DNA of 64,000 bases from Gemmatimonadetes bacterium 2013_60CM_65_52 (lineage in GTDB: Bacteria > Gemmatimonadota > Gemmatimonadetes > Gemmatimonadales > Gemmatimonadaceae): positions 62,001-126,000 of the forward strand of contig NGFI01000008.1 of NCBI GenBank assembly GCA_002215645.1, read 5' to 3'. Of this stretch, positions 61,892 through 64,000 are shown piece after piece (the stretch's first letter is position 1; each line of letters begins with the position of its first letter). Below the pieces are notes generated by a model that was given only the letters and a program-made list of their open reading frames with translations, was not told the origin of the DNA and did not search any database. A program made the translations under genes and the position numbers.

Positions 61892-64000
<2,109 letters not shown>

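Overview
The window is a GC-rich, gene-dense chromosomal segment of a didermic bacterium. Several traits point to Gemmatimonadota, although an acidobacterial or related soil lineage cannot be excluded. These traits are SusC/SusD-type outer membrane proteins in a high-GC genome, many lipoprotein or signal-peptide proteins, PknB-type kinases, a WD40-like (PD40) plus amidohydrolase giant protein, CRTAC1-type FG-GAP/ASPIC-UnbV lipoproteins and a stand-alone TonB plug lipoprotein. I saw no rRNA, tRNA, CRISPR array, transposase or prophage gene. The taxonomic call is an inference from gene content.

Layout. 1-5.3 kb: the end of an MscS channel, a Spy/CpxP-like periplasmic protein, a multicopper oxidase whose copper motifs occur in swapped order, a small secreted protein and a MetA-pathway outer membrane protein divergent from a MocR regulator (to 6.9 kb). 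7.0-7.9 kb: an HTH/nucleotidyltransferase pair that looks like a toxin-antitoxin operon. 8-11.3 kb: a D-aminoacylase-like amidohydrolase and a secreted beta-helix protein. 11.4-27.9 kb: the main carbohydrate region, with a six-hairpin glycosidase-like protein, SusC, SusD, two giant FG-GAP/ASPIC-UnbV lipoproteins, an orphan plug lipoprotein and a GH37 trehalase whose start overlaps the second FG-GAP gene. I infer an outer-membrane uptake system for trehalose or a trehalose-containing substrate. 28-31.9 kb: a single-domain response regulator, a double LysR regulator in one polypeptide, an NAD(P)-binding protein and a VapBC pair driven by a strong leaderless promoter. 32-36.4 kb: a GH16 glucanase and a PD40-amidohydrolase, 4 bases apart.

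36.5-43.2 kb holds the most unusual locus. An ArsM-like SAM methyltransferase has an in-frame UGA exactly where the family has a conserved cysteine. The UGA is followed by a perfect 7-bp stem with a 5-base loop at the spacing expected of a bacterial SECIS element, and the reading frame continues with family-like C-terminal sequence for 72 codons. This is a candidate selenoprotein. Its readthrough end overlaps the start of a Ser/Thr kinase fused to an alpha/beta-hydrolase domain. A TonB receptor, a two-repeat LppY/LpqO protein and a nitrilase-type amidohydrolase follow in a tight run.

43.2-64 kb: a hypothetical gene, a Crp/Fnr regulator, inorganic pyrophosphatase, a previously uncalled 49-residue membrane protein and MgtA-type Mg2+ ATPase. 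Then comes gltBD with a 19-bp palindrome matching the NtrC-site layout, coupled by overlap to a Tat-exported DUF2264 protein and followed by a GlcG/HbpS-like protein. The rest is a small membrane protein, an outer membrane beta-barrel protein, an SPFH-GYF / zinc-ribbon / small membrane protein cluster, a GH10 xylanase lipoprotein and a prolyl oligopeptidase that runs off the right edge.
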